64,000 nucleotides of DNA from contig MESE01000069.1 of NCBI GenBank assembly GCA_001770855.1, positions 1 through 64,000 on the forward strand, read 5' to 3'. The translations under genes and the position numbers were made by a program. Positions 9,554 to 18,191 of this stretch are shown one piece after another. The stretch's first letter is position 1. Each line of letters starts with the position of its first letter. The stretch is from Burkholderiales bacterium RIFCSPLOWO2_02_FULL_57_36 (GTDB lineage Bacteria > Pseudomonadota > Gammaproteobacteria > Burkholderiales > Burkholderiaceae_D). The notes under the pieces were generated by a model. The model saw nothing but the letters and a program-made list of their open reading frames with translations. It ran no database searches and was not told the origin of the DNA.

Positions 9554-9572
9554 GACCGGACACGATCCGGTC
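9554..9572 (+). terminator. possible weak terminator hairpin
   Basis: A perfect 7-bp stem GACCGGA/TCCGGTC with a 5-nt loop lies 15 nt after the stop of the 106-aa gene. There is no T-run, so rho-independent function is doubtful. Confidence 0.3.
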
Positions 9573-9725
9573 AACACCTCGCATGGGTTTCCGGATAAGT
9601 ATTTTTTACGGCACTTGACACCGACGGCGATGCAGGATTTGCGTATGCCTGTCGCATTCTCCGGGTCCGAACTTCGCTGCTAAAAATGTATCGAACCAAA
9701 GATACTTTCAACGGAGGAAGCCGCA

Positions 9726-10178
9726 ATGACGTCTCGATCAGTTCCCGAAGGATTTCATACCGTAACACCCTATCTCGTGGTGCAGGATACTTCCGCGTTG
9801 ATACATTTTCTGAAACAGGCGTTCGAAGCAAACGAAGTCCATCGCACAACCGATCAGGATGAAAGCATCACGCATGCGCAACTGCGGATCGGCGACTCCG
9901 TGGTGATGCTGAGCGATGCCCGAGGTGAATTCAAACCGATGCCGGGAATGCTGTATTTGTATGTCGACGACGTCGATGTTGTATATCAGCGTGCGATCCA
10001 GGCCGGCGCGACGTCATTGCGCGAGCCTGTCGATGAATCTTACGGCGATCGTGTCGCGGGAATCGAGGATATGTGCGGCAATCAATGGTGGATCGCCGTT
10101 CACAAGGAAGACATGCCGCCCGATGAAGTTATGCGGCGTCAGGGCGATTTGATGAGCCGCACGAGCGCGCAACCGTAG
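9726..10178 (+). CDS. VOC (glyoxalase/PhnB-like) protein
   Basis: A 150-aa protein of the vicinal-oxygen-chelate superfamily, PhnB/YdeA-like branch. The start has an excellent GGAGGAAG ribosome site. Two beta-alpha-beta-beta-beta units are visible: YLVVQDTSALIHFLKQAF for the first, and LYLYVDDVDVVYQRAIQAGA followed by DRVAGIEDMCGNQWWIAV for the second. The last strand pattern (D-x-x-GN-W) is typical of PhnB-like members, several of which have no known substrate. It is a single gene converging on the exonuclease/GIY-YIG gene. Confidence 0.88.
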   Translation: MTSRSVPEGFHTVTPYLVVQDTSALIHFLKQAFEANEVHRTTDQDESITHAQLRIGDSVVMLSDARGEFKPMPGMLYLYVDDVDVVYQRAIQAGATSLREPVDESYGDRVAGIEDMCGNQWWIAVHKEDMPPDEVMRRQGDLMSRTSAQP

Positions 10179-10191
10179 TTGTTCGCAGCAG

Positions 10192-10230
10192 GACGCAGCC
10201 TGAAGCGCCCGGTATGGGTCAGGCCGCGTC
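10192..10230. terminator. hairpin between convergent genes
   Basis: An inverted repeat GACGCAGCCTGA / TCAGGCCGCGTC (one mismatch, loop about 15 nt) spans the end of the minus-strand exonuclease gene and the gap to the VOC gene. Its position suggests a shared terminator, but no T-run is present. Confidence 0.35.
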
Positions 10231-11655
10231 GGCGGCCAACCGGCGTGATTCCGGCAGCACGCGCACCTGTAGCTGACGCCGCTCCAAGGCTCGCGACAGG
10301 ATCTTGTACGTATCCATGTCAAACGCGGGCCGTGCCGGTGTCTTGCTCAGCAAGTTCCAAAGGTCGTCTTCGGAGCGTGCGCTACCCAGGTAGCACCAGT
10401 TATGGATTACATGAACATCATGACGGCCATCGGCGCCGGATTCAATCAGGCCCACTGCTGCCTTGTACGGCCAGGTTTTTATTCTCAGGCTGTCGAGCGC
10501 CGTTTCCAGCCGTGCCTGATGCATGCCGATTTCTTCACCGCCTACGCATGCGCCATGGCAGCGTCGCAACTGGCGCCCAAAGCACGGTTTGTTTGCTTGC
10601 GTACGGTTTTCCAGTCCGAGGGTCACCAGACATAACTGATGACTCTCGGCCAACTCACGCAAGGTGGCTTCCGCGTTGCGCCGGGAACTGAACAAACCGT
10701 ACAAGCGATCCGCGCGGCCGAAGTCGAGTTCGTTTGCATACGCCAGTACCGGCTGCAGATGCCCGGCTGCCGTGGTACGCAACTGCCACGCGCACAGTTC
10801 ACGTTGGCGGCGCAGCACCCGGTTGTGAATCGGTTGCATATCCTTGACCAATTGCGCTTCGAGCAAAAGCGCGCCGATTTCACCAGCGGTTTCGCGCCAC
10901 TCCAATCGGTGTATCTGGCTCGACATGCGCATGTCTTTATACAGGCGGTGGTCGGCATTGAAATGCGACAGCACGCGCTGCCGCAAATGCACGCTTTTGC
11001 CGACATAAAGCGGCATGCCGTTTTCGCCGTAGAACAAATACACGCCGGGCGTATCCGGTATGTCGTCGAGCGACTCTGGCGCCAGATGCGTTGGCAGGCT
11101 TGGCCGCTGCAGCAAAAGTTTCACCGTCTGCTCGAAAATCTCCGGCGCGGTGCGGGCAATCAGCTTGGTCCACAATTGCCACAGCAGATCGGCATCGGCC
11201 AATGCACGATGGCGCCCATCCGGCACCAGCCCGTGTCGTTCAATCAGGATATCGAGATTGTGTTTCGGCTCTTCCGGAAAAAGCTTGCGCGATAGTTTGA
11301 CCGTGCACAGCACTTCGCAACGCAAACCGCCGCCCGCCGCCTTGAATGCATTACGCAAAAACCCATAATCGAACCGCGCATTGTGTGCAATGAAAAGACT
11401 GTCTTGCAGGCGTGCCGCCAGTGCTTCCGCAATCTCGGAAAAGACAGGCGCATTGCGCACCATTGCATCGTCGATGCCGGTCAATGTTTGAACGAAAGGC
11501 GGAATCGATATTTCCGGATTGACCAGTGTCGACCAGCGTGTAACCGCGCCCGTTGCACCAACTTCGACGATGCCTATTTCGGTAATGCGGTCCAATACAG
11601 GATTGGTGCCGGTCGTTTCCAGATCGATAAAAACCAGCTTTTCATAGTTTGTCAT
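10219..11655 (-). CDS. DnaQ-like 3'-5' exonuclease fused to GIY-YIG (Cho-like) nuclease
   Basis: A two-nuclease fusion of 478 aa. Residues about 5-165 are a DEDDh exonuclease: FIDLETTGTNP (Asp, Glu), HNARFDYGFL (Asp) and RHRALADAD (His, Asp). Residues about 195-275 are a UvrC/Cho-type GIY-YIG domain: PGVYLFYGENGMPLYVGKS. The rest matches the Cho C-terminal region with a CFGRQLRRCHGACVG cysteine cluster. The family makes an incision in DNA damage repair. The start at 11655 (MTNYEKLVF) fits the domain edge; an in-frame start at 11733 would add 26 unconserved residues. Neither start has a strong ribosome site. Confidence 0.9.
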   Translation of the reverse strand: MTNYEKLVFIDLETTGTNPVLDRITEIGIVEVGATGAVTRWSTLVNPEISIPPFVQTLTGIDDAMVRNAPVFSEIAEALAARLQDSLFIAHNARFDYGFLRNAFKAAGGGLRCEVLCTVKLSRKLFPEEPKHNLDILIERHGLVPDGRHRALADADLLWQLWTKLIARTAPEIFEQTVKLLLQRPSLPTHLAPESLDDIPDTPGVYLFYGENGMPLYVGKSVHLRQRVLSHFNADHRLYKDMRMSSQIHRLEWRETAGEIGALLLEAQLVKDMQPIHNRVLRRQRELCAWQLRTTAAGHLQPVLAYANELDFGRADRLYGLFSSRRNAEATLRELAESHQLCLVTLGLENRTQANKPCFGRQLRRCHGACVGGEEIGMHQARLETALDSLRIKTWPYKAAVGLIESGADGRHDVHVIHNWCYLGSARSEDDLWNLLSKTPARPAFDMDTYKILSRALERRQLQVRVLPESRRLAADAA

Positions 11656-11888
11656 GTCGTCAATAGGCCGAGCATTTTTTTCAGAGGCAGTGCGTTTTCC
11701 GGGCAACCGGCGATCGATGACCGCAACAATCACATCTCCATCGAAGTCGCATGCGCGTGTCGTATGGCAGCCGCGCGCAGAGCAAGTTCATGCTTTGCAA
11801 AAATATTTTGCGGCGTGCGCCGAATGCCGGTCAGTTCAACAAGCAGTCGAGAGGGGCAGGGGGGATCAGGGGAAAATAAAAAAGCAGC

Positions 11889-12173
11889 TCAAAAATCTTC
11901 GGGACGCAAAAAACATGCGCCGCCCCGATTTTTTTCAAGCTGCCTTGCAGCGACGGTTTCTATTCGATCGCGTGCCGCTTCAAATGCGGAAAGCATCGCC
12001 GCATCGTATTCCACCTTGGTGTAATCGGGAGGCGGGCGGCCTTTGAAATGCTGCTCCAGGGCTTCTTCGGATATTTCGCAACTGACGTTTTTGCCGTCCA
12101 CGATTGCGGGAAACACAACGGATTTATTCAGCGAGTAAATCCCTGGTTGATCATAAGGAAAGGAAATGTCCAT
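11889..12173 (-). CDS. DUF1488 family protein
   Basis: A 94-aa protein with the DUF1488 pattern: SFPYDQPGIYSLNKSVVFPAIVDGKNVSCEIS, then EALEQHF. The family is small, cytoplasmic and uncharacterised. The C-terminus has a helix (YDAAMLSAFEAARDRIETVAARQLEK). The start MDISFPY at 12173 matches the family; six more codons to 12191 are possible. No Shine-Dalgarno is evident at either. Confidence 0.8.
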   Translation of the reverse strand: MDISFPYDQPGIYSLNKSVVFPAIVDGKNVSCEISEEALEQHFKGRPPPDYTKVEYDAAMLSAFEAARDRIETVAARQLEKNRGGACFLRPEDF

Positions 12174-12290
12174 GCATCGATACAGTGGCAAGATTATGAT
12201 CGAAGGCGATTGGCAAGCAGCGCACCTCGTTTCGATTGCAGTACCTTCTTGTCGTTCATTGCCCGTAGCCGTTTTTGCGGCCGGTCAATT

Positions 12291-12476
12291 TCAATTTGCA
12301 TTCGGTTTAACAGTGGTGTCTTTCCGATTTTCATCCATAGCCGTCCGGTTTCCCATCGGCGTGGTTCGACGATCCGCCGTGTCGCGTGCCTGGAATCGGC
12401 GGTCCGCCATGCGGCGCTCTCTGAACTGGTTCAGATCGTAACTTGCTGCTTCATAGGGTGTTTCAGGGCGTGTCAT
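12291..12476 (-). CDS. small arginine-rich protein, 61 aa
   Basis: A 61-aa polar protein from the ATG at 12476, which has an AAGGA ribosome site 7 nt upstream; the longer form from 12497 does not. The notable feature is a series of arginine doublets next to acidic residues: FRERRMADRRFQARDTADRR. It has no membrane or secretion signal and is probably partly disordered. A second short ORF with the same ERR/DRR style lies at 49653-49820. Function is unknown; nucleic-acid or anionic-ligand binding is only a guess. Confidence 0.6.
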   Translation of the reverse strand: MTRPETPYEAASYDLNQFRERRMADRRFQARDTADRRTTPMGNRTAMDENRKDTTVKPNAN

Positions 12477-12730
12477 GATAATCATCCTTGTGTGCACATT
12501 ACTTCAATGGGAAGACTGATCAGTTTAGTTATGCATACACCTCAAGTCTTGACATCGAGCAAAAGCGCGTACATTTTGATGAAATAATCGGTTGACAAAA
12601 CGACGTTTTACTCAATTTTCGATGTAAATTTGGCAACTTCCATTTGTTTTTAATGTATTTTTTATATTGCAAGCAAGAGCCGCCATGCTTGACGCATTCC
12701 AGGTTCCGACGAATGTCTTTCAGACCGTGC

Positions 12731-13588
12731 TTAAAGCGCTTGCGCCTCGAAGGTATTGCAGGCGCTTACCTTGCCGCTTTCTATTCCCCGCTTGAACCAT
12801 CGCACGCGTTGCGCAGAGCTTCCGTGTGTAAACGAATCAGGCACAACCTGGCCTTGGGTTTGCCGTTGCAATGCATCGTCTCCGATCGCCGACGCGGCAT
12901 TCAGTGCCGTTTCAATGTCGCCCGTTTCGAGGATGCTTCGTGCGCGGTCGGCATGATTGGCCCATACACCTGCAAAACAGTCGGCTTGCAACTCCAGACG
13001 TACCGATAACGCATTTGCCTGGGCCTGCGATGTGCGCCGTCGCGCGCCGTCCACTTTTTCCATGACGCCCATCACATTCTGCACATGATGTCCCACCTCG
13101 TGCGCAATCACATAAGCCTGTGCGAATTCACCGGAAACCTTGAAACGCTGCTGCATCAATCGATAGAAACTCAAATCGATATAGATTTTTTGATCGCCGG
13201 GGCAATAAAACGGGCCGGCTGCGGATTGCCCGGTGCCGCAGGCAGTAGGCGTCTGGCCGGAAAACAGCACAAGTTTCGGTTTCGGATAGCTTGCGCCGCC
13301 GTCGCGGAAAATGGCGCTCCAGGTATCTTCGGTATCGGCCAGCACGGTCGCAACAAATCTGGCCATATCATCATCGGCCGGAGGTTGCCGCGCAGGCGCC
13401 TGCTGTACCGATGCCGGGCCGCCGCCCAGCATACTCAGCACGACGCCGGGATCGATGCCGAAAAAATAGGACGCCACCAGCGCGATGGCAATCGTGCCGA
13501 TCCCAATCGACCCGCCACCCAATCCGATGCCGCGGCTGCCGCGCCGATCTTCCACATTGTCGCTTTCGCGATTGCCTCGCCATTTCAT
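12731..13588 (-). CDS. ypfJ: YpfJ-family neutral zinc metallopeptidase
   Basis: Putative membrane-anchored zinc peptidase, 285 aa. The N-terminus MKWRGNRESDNVEDRRG is the family hallmark and fixes the start at 13588; an in-frame ATG at 13681 would add 31 residues. A glycine-rich membrane helix (GSIGIGTIAIALVASYFFG) covers residues 25-45, then a low-complexity linker. The zinc site is AHEVGHHVQNVMG (HExxH) with a downstream ELQADCFAGVWA that probably provides the third ligand. The final segment ALQRQTQGQVVPDSFTHGSS is strongly conserved in the family. Physiological substrate is unknown. Confidence 0.92.
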   Translation of the reverse strand: MKWRGNRESDNVEDRRGSRGIGLGGGSIGIGTIAIALVASYFFGIDPGVVLSMLGGGPASVQQAPARQPPADDDMARFVATVLADTEDTWSAIFRDGGASYPKPKLVLFSGQTPTACGTGQSAAGPFYCPGDQKIYIDLSFYRLMQQRFKVSGEFAQAYVIAHEVGHHVQNVMGVMEKVDGARRRTSQAQANALSVRLELQADCFAGVWANHADRARSILETGDIETALNAASAIGDDALQRQTQGQVVPDSFTHGSSAQRVRWFKRGIESGKVSACNTFEAQAL

Positions 13589-13913
13589 CGCCGTATCCTT
13601 TTTGGTTGCGTTGCCGCCCGGTTTGGCGGCAACGTACAAAAATACATATAAAAATAACCGGAAAACCGATTGGTTTTCCATGTTTGTAAATCCGGCGCAA
13701 TGCCGGTAAAACTCACATGGACGCCGCTGAATCGATATCCGTTAAAAGACAGGCCCTTGTTCGGAACTTTCTATCTGGCCGCGCGGTCTGGCGTTGTGCA
13801 ACTTCCTCACAAGAGAGCTTGTTGTGCAGCAATGCAATGCGGCATAAGCATTGGTTTCGGCGCGGCGATTGCTTTTTGCTTCTGCATCAAGTTCGGCGAC
13901 AGGCTGCAATTCC
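13589..13913. other. 325-bp gap between ypfJ and a small gene
   Basis: The ORFs here (13670-13942 and 13717-13959 on plus, 13742-13990 on minus) have no coding-like features. The region presumably includes the ypfJ promoter. No repeat or RNA is seen. Confidence 0.4.
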
Positions 13914-14129
13914 ATGGCAAAACATATTCCACAGCAAACTAAAGCAAGCCCCGCACTAGATGATTCCGGGCTGGATACGCTGATCGACAATCGAACTGTT
14001 GTGCATCGTCTTTTCAGGAAGTTCGATCAGATCGCAAACGATGCAGATCCATCGCGCAAAGCAGAGCTTGCCAAGGCGATTTTTCGCGAAATCGCGGTGA
14101 AAACCCGAAGCGACGGCGATGACCGCTAG
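13914..14129 (+). CDS. short hypothetical protein, 71 aa, possibly hemerythrin-related
   Basis: A 71-aa ORF from the ATG at 13914 (MAKHIPQQTKAS). The middle segment VVHRLFRKFDQIANDADPSRKAELAKAIFREIAVKT resembles the first two helices of a hemerythrin-HHE domain, which normally continues to an H-x-x-x-E iron-binding segment. Here the frame stops after RSDGDDR, so the third and fourth helices and most iron ligands are missing. It may be a remnant or a short independent protein. Evidence for the relationship is weak. Confidence 0.45.
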   Translation: MAKHIPQQTKASPALDDSGLDTLIDNRTVVHRLFRKFDQIANDADPSRKAELAKAIFREIAVKTRSDGDDR

Positions 14130-14156
14130 CCATGCGCGTCGGGACCGTCGTGCGGA

Positions 14157-14393
14157 CTATTCTTTGGATGCGGATGCGGGGCCAGTCACGCGGATACGGA
14201 CGTTATCCAGCGTCACTGTTTGACCTGCACGGATCTTGCAGGTCTTGCGCAGTTCGATCTTGCCGTCGACCGATACCGCACCGGACGCGACCAGCATTTT
14301 ACCTGCGCCGCCGCTATCGCATATGCCGACCAGCTTCAGCAATTGATTGAGTTCGACATATTCACCGGCAAGGGGAAATTCAAGTTGTTGCAT
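14157..14393 (-). CDS. S4-domain RNA-binding protein (YbcJ-like)
   Basis: A 78-aa single-domain S4 protein. The S4 pattern is clear: LNQLLKLVGICDSGGAGKMLVASGAVSVDGK followed by RKTCKIRAGQTV. Proteins of this size (YbcJ type) bind structured RNA, probably rRNA or tRNA, with unknown precise targets. It ends with a short variable tail. It stands alone, 28 bp from the converging 71-aa ORF. Confidence 0.88.
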   Translation of the reverse strand: MQQLEFPLAGEYVELNQLLKLVGICDSGGAGKMLVASGAVSVDGKIELRKTCKIRAGQTVTLDNVRIRVTGPASASKE

Positions 14394-14498
14394 ATGCGCC
14401 TGAAGTTAGGGAAGGGCTGTCGAAGTGCATCGTTATTAAATCGCCTGGCGCACAGCATACGTCTGTTGCGCCCTGTAAAAGACCGCCGGGTAAATTGC

Positions 14499-15659
14499 TT
14501 ACAATTTTCCTTTTTCCATCCAGCCCAGTACCGGCGCGTGCAGGCTTTGAATATAAAGCCGCTCCGGTGTTTCCGTTACGCCGGTGGTTTCCGGATATTT
14601 TCCGCTGGGGTCCTGCAGGTCGGCGACTATTTTTCCGTCTTCTTTAAATGCAATGACGTGACCATACGCAGGCGGTACCGGCCACATCGATTTTGGCAGG
14701 CGCATGGTCATCTTGCGCAGAAATGGTTTGTCCGCCATTTTATCGATGGCCGCGCCGCGGGGTTTGGTAAAACCGAGCCATATCCGGCCGTTCATTCCAC
14801 GCATCAGGTTATCCGGATAGCCGGGCAGGTTATCCAGCAAGACCCGCGCCTGCGGCAACTTGTTCGGGTCGTTCGCAGTGCTCAGTCCGCGTGCCCCGAT
14901 ATCGATTTTCCATACACGGTATTTGCCTGTCTCGACCACAAACAGCGAGAGTTCGTCGGCCGACAGCGCCAGCCCGTTCGCAAACGACAAGCCGCCGATC
15001 ACAAGCTGTGTCTGGCGCGTCGCCGGGTCATATACCAGCACGCGTCCGGTGGCTGAATGCTCTATGATATCCAGCACGCTGGCGTTGAATGTGCCGCCCC
15101 ATTTCTTCGGACCGAAGCGCCGCGACGCATCGGTGAAGTACATTTTGCCATCCTTGGTGATTGCCACCGCATCGGCGTAACGGATGGGGTCTTCCACGCC
15201 ATCGACCATCACCTTGTCCGTCAGCACTTCGATCTTTCTGTCGGCATCGGGCGAGTTATCCAGTCCGGCGCCTTCCTGCACTACCAACAGGCCGCGCATC
15301 GCATCAGCCGCTATCAACCGGCCGTTTGCATCGAAGTCGAAGCCCAGTACGCGCCCGCCGGTGTTGGCCCATACCTGCATCGCCGAGCCGTCGGGATTCA
15401 TGCGCAGTATCTTGCCGCCGTCCACGGCCGCATACAGCTTGCCATCCCTGCCGATTGCCACATGCTCCGGTCCGGTCTCGTTACCGATTGAAATAGGCGT
15501 CAGATTGACCAGAAGCTCGTTGGCTGCATGAGGCCCGACATAGCCTGCATCCTTGGGCGCCTGCCACGCCACCGGCTCAACAGGCACAGGCGCCAGCGTC
15601 AGATAGGCCACCGATACCAAGACCAGTACGAGCAATGCAATAATGATTTTACGCAACAT
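14499..15659 (-). CDS. SMP-30/strictosidine-synthase-like six-bladed propeller protein
   Basis: A 386-aa protein with an N-terminal membrane anchor or signal (MLRKIIIALLVLVLVSVAYL). It is followed by a calcium-dependent-phosphotriesterase fold of the SMP-30/gluconolactonase/strictosidine synthase type. Recurring blade signatures are GPEHVAIGRDGKLYAAVDGG, DAVAITKDGKMYFTDAS, FANGLALSADELSLFVVETG and GYPDNLMRGMNGRIWLGF. The start at 15659 has AAGGA 9 nt upstream; a start at 15695 is less likely. It probably hydrolyses a lactone or ester in the periplasm; substrate unknown. Confidence 0.87.
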   Translation of the reverse strand: MLRKIIIALLVLVLVSVAYLTLAPVPVEPVAWQAPKDAGYVGPHAANELLVNLTPISIGNETGPEHVAIGRDGKLYAAVDGGKILRMNPDGSAMQVWANTGGRVLGFDFDANGRLIAADAMRGLLVVQEGAGLDNSPDADRKIEVLTDKVMVDGVEDPIRYADAVAITKDGKMYFTDASRRFGPKKWGGTFNASVLDIIEHSATGRVLVYDPATRQTQLVIGGLSFANGLALSADELSLFVVETGKYRVWKIDIGARGLSTANDPNKLPQARVLLDNLPGYPDNLMRGMNGRIWLGFTKPRGAAIDKMADKPFLRKMTMRLPKSMWPVPPAYGHVIAFKEDGKIVADLQDPSGKYPETTGVTETPERLYIQSLHAPVLGWMEKGKL

Positions 15660-15760
15660 TTCAAGGTCCTTTCTTGTTGAAATTTTCGCTATCATGCTGT
15701 TGCCGGGCTAATCTTGCAAGCCGAACCCGGGCTCCGGCAGCCCTTATCAGAAGATTTGCG

Positions 15761-16087
15761 ATGCCGCGCCGTTATCATCATCACGTCTATGTGGTTGAAC
15801 TGTCGAAAGATGTGCTCTATGAAGCGCGCTTCAAAAAAGCCAATCCCGATTATGTCGCCGGCAAACCCTGCGTTTATGTCGGCATGACGGGATTGAATCC
15901 GGATGTGCGCTTCGACAAACACAAGGCGGGAATCCAGTCGAACCGGTTTGTGCTGGAGTACGGACTGCGTCTGCTGCCGCAACTCTATGCGATGTACAAC
16001 CCGATGCCATACGGCGGCGCGTGCGATATGGAAGTCGAATTGGCGATCGGTTTGAGAGACGCCGGATACGGAGTGTGGCAGGCTTGA
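15761..16087 (+). CDS. GIY-YIG-like small protein
   Basis: A 108-aa protein starting at 15761 (MPRRYHHHVYVVEL). VYVVELSKDV followed by PCVYVGMTGLNPDVRFDKHKAG has the strand-turn-strand layout of a GIY-YIG nuclease domain (VYV and YVG in place of GIY and YIG). A basic helix follows (RFDKHKAG) and a Glu lies near the C-terminus (MEVELAIGLR). It could be a small structure-selective nuclease; activity is not certain because the motif is divergent. Confidence 0.72.
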   Translation: MPRRYHHHVYVVELSKDVLYEARFKKANPDYVAGKPCVYVGMTGLNPDVRFDKHKAGIQSNRFVLEYGLRLLPQLYAMYNPMPYGGACDMEVELAIGLRDAGYGVWQA

Positions 16088-16180
16088 GCGCTATGCTCCT
16101 GCGTCGCTGACGACAAACCGGTCCGGTTGCCCAACTACCTGATCGGTAGTAGCATTCGAACTCACTTCCAGGGAGGCGCG

Positions 16181-16714
16181 ATGCGCAAAACAGCCGTTTC
16201 AATATTCATGTTCTCGATGTTGTGTTCGTCTGCCAGCGTATGGGCAGCCAGCCAGATCAAGCCGGGTTTGTGGGAAATGACCATCAAGTCCGATGCGATG
16301 AAAAACATACCGAAGATACCGCCGGAGCAGATGAAAAAAATGCGCGAGATGGGCATCAATATGCCGCAGATGCAGGATGGCGGAATGGTCACCCAAGTGT
16401 GCATGTCCAAGGAAATGGTGGAGCGCAACGATACGCCGCAAATGAATCAAAAGGAATCCGGTTGCGAGAGCAAGAATTTTCAGCGCAGCGGCAATGCCTA
16501 CTCCCTCGATATCGTGTGCGATGGACCCGACATGAAAGGTACCGGGAAGGTAAAAGGCGCTTATTCCGGTAGCGAGCGTTTCAATTCGACTTATGATTTC
16601 AAGGGTACGTCACGCGGTCAGCCGGTCAATCATCATCAGGAGTCGAGCGGCAAATGGCTGGCCGCTGACTGCGGTTCGGTGAAGCCGATGGATCAAACGG
16701 TAAAGAAAAAATAA
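16181..16714 (+). CDS. DUF3617 family exported protein
   Basis: A 177-aa exported protein. Residues 1-23 form a signal peptide (MRKTAVSIFMFSMLCSSASVWA). The mature part starts QIKPGLWEMTIKSD, the hallmark of DUF3617, with an internal PQMQDGG loop and two cysteine pairs (QVCMSKE, SGCESKNF, IVCDGPDM, AADCGS). The start at 16181 has a GGGAGG ribosome site. The family is common in betaproteobacteria and of unknown function. Confidence 0.88.
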   Translation: MRKTAVSIFMFSMLCSSASVWAASQIKPGLWEMTIKSDAMKNIPKIPPEQMKKMREMGINMPQMQDGGMVTQVCMSKEMVERNDTPQMNQKESGCESKNFQRSGNAYSLDIVCDGPDMKGTGKVKGAYSGSERFNSTYDFKGTSRGQPVNHHQESSGKWLAADCGSVKPMDQTVKKK

Positions 16715-16734
16715 TTCGGGGATCGAAATGGATG

Positions 16735-16779
16735 GGCCGGCATGCCGCGGGAAAACCCCGCGGCATGCCGGCCTTTTTT
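16735..16779 (+). terminator. strong intrinsic terminator
   Basis: A perfect 17-bp stem (16735-16751 and 16757-16773) with a 5-nt loop AAAAC is followed directly by six T (16774-16779). It terminates the DUF3617 gene and also faces the converging membrane-protein gene. Confidence 0.95.
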
Positions 16780-16804
16780 CGTGCTCAGGCAATGTCAATG
16801 CAGC

Positions 16805-17455
16805 TCATTCGGTTTGGCGCGGCTTGCTTGCCCAATGGCCAAGAATGGTCAGTGCCATATAGGCCGCCAGCAACTGCAGCACAACGGACGTGCCGGTCAA
16901 TGGCGGCGGCATGATCAAGGTCGATATCTGAACCGCGCTCATCACGATTGCCATCAGCACATAGCGCCAATGGTTTTCACCGGCAATTTTGCGGCAAGCG
17001 ATGATTGCCCCCCATACCAGAAGCAGTTCCAGCGCGAGTGCAATGTAACGGAAATTCCATAAACCCAATCCGACCTTGAAGCTGTCGTACCAGAGCGGCA
17101 GATCCGGCAGATGGACAATGAAGTCCAGTATCCAGTGGGAGCCGACGACCGCACCGATCAGGAGGGCATTGCGGACCCGATGCACAGGCGTTTTTGCAAA
17201 TAGATAGTACAGAACCGCTGCGCCGCCGGACCAGATGATGGCTGCCGGCAGGCTATGGGTATACGGCATGAAATACAAATCCAGAGGATTGGATGGATTG
17301 AAACCCGGGATGACATGAAGCTTTTCAATGCCGAACAAGACCAGGATGCCCCAGAAAAAATCGATCAATTGGGACGAGACGAAAAGTAATGGAAGGGAAA
17401 GAGAAGGAGCGATGCGTTTTGCAACAAGCGCGCTAGAGTAATGACCCATCAACAT
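16805..17455 (-). CDS. polytopic membrane protein, YdjM/DUF457-like
   Basis: A 216-aa inner-membrane protein with about six helices. It has features of the YdjM/DUF457 'membrane-bound metal-dependent hydrolase' family: MGHYSSALVAKRIAPSLSL at the start, DFFWGILVLFGIE, PYTHSLPAAIIWS and GSHWILDFIVHLPDLPL, giving His and Asp residues near the membrane. The ATG at 17455 has an AGGGAGG ribosome site. Hydrolase activity is inferred from the family name only. Confidence 0.75.
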   Translation of the reverse strand: MLMGHYSSALVAKRIAPSLSLPLLFVSSQLIDFFWGILVLFGIEKLHVIPGFNPSNPLDLYFMPYTHSLPAAIIWSGGAAVLYYLFAKTPVHRVRNALLIGAVVGSHWILDFIVHLPDLPLWYDSFKVGLGLWNFRYIALALELLLVWGAIIACRKIAGENHWRYVLMAIVMSAVQISTLIMPPPLTGTSVVLQLLAAYMALTILGHWASKPRQTE

Positions 17456-17722
17456 GGTATGCCTCCCTGTAATCGGCGATTTTCATTTTTCAAACTACCG
17501 CTAGCGTAGCAGGTTGTGGCGCTCATGGAATCTCGTCCCCGTCCATGTCGGAAGTCCGCAGCACGTCGGCCGCCGTGCAGGCGCGATATTGATGATCGAA
17601 TAAGGTCGAGTGCTTGATTCTGCCGGCGAACCGTTTATCTTTAAAAATCAGCTGTATATCCAAGGTGCCGGGACCATGAAGGTGAGATTGCGACACCATC
17701 CCTTCAGCAAACAGGGAGATGC

Positions 17723-18118
17723 TTATGGTCTTGCAAGCACAGTGATCGCGAGTGCAACGGTTTTTGTTGAGTCAACGGCGGATGTGGCGGTAAGTGTGAA
17801 TGAAGTATTGACCGGGCTGCTGACGACCGCGTCCCAGATCAGGGGTGTGACCAGTCTTATACTGCTTGTCGCGCTGCTCGATCCCGCGGAAAAAACGACC
17901 GGTGTGCTGGATCCGATTTCTAGTCGCTGCCCGGAATTAAGAACAATGCTCGCGCCGCTCGGACCAACCGTAGCGGCGAGGCCGGGCGCATCCGCACCGT
18001 CGATTCTGACGGTGAGCGTCAAGTCGGGCGCAATCGCAAAACTGCTGTCGCTGTCACCGCCGCCGCATGCCAGCAGTGCCATCGTCGTTAGTGCAATCAG
18101 TGCATGTCTGCGTATCAT
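17723..18118 (-). CDS. small lipoprotein
   Basis: A 131-aa protein with a lipoprotein signal peptide; the lipobox is LLAC at residues 15-18, followed by a GGGDSDSS linker. The mature part is Ser/Thr/Ala rich and predicted to be beta-sandwich-like (TLTVRIDGADAP, SFTLTATSAVDSTKTVALAITV). There is an AAGGAA ribosome site. It probably sits in the outer membrane or periplasm. No function recognised. Confidence 0.75.
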   Translation of the reverse strand: MIRRHALIALTTMALLACGGGDSDSSFAIAPDLTLTVRIDGADAPGLAATVGPSGASIVLNSGQRLEIGSSTPVVFSAGSSSATSSIRLVTPLIWDAVVSSPVNTSFTLTATSAVDSTKTVALAITVLARP

Positions 18119-18191
18119 TCGTGTTCCTTGAAACAGGTTGAAAAAAAGTGCGTAACAACCGGTAGTGTGCGCTATCCTGTCGCGGCAGGTT

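Noticed and set aside
10179-10691. Plus-strand ORF within the exonuclease gene
   Set aside because: Antisense shadow of the well-supported DnaQ/GIY-YIG gene.
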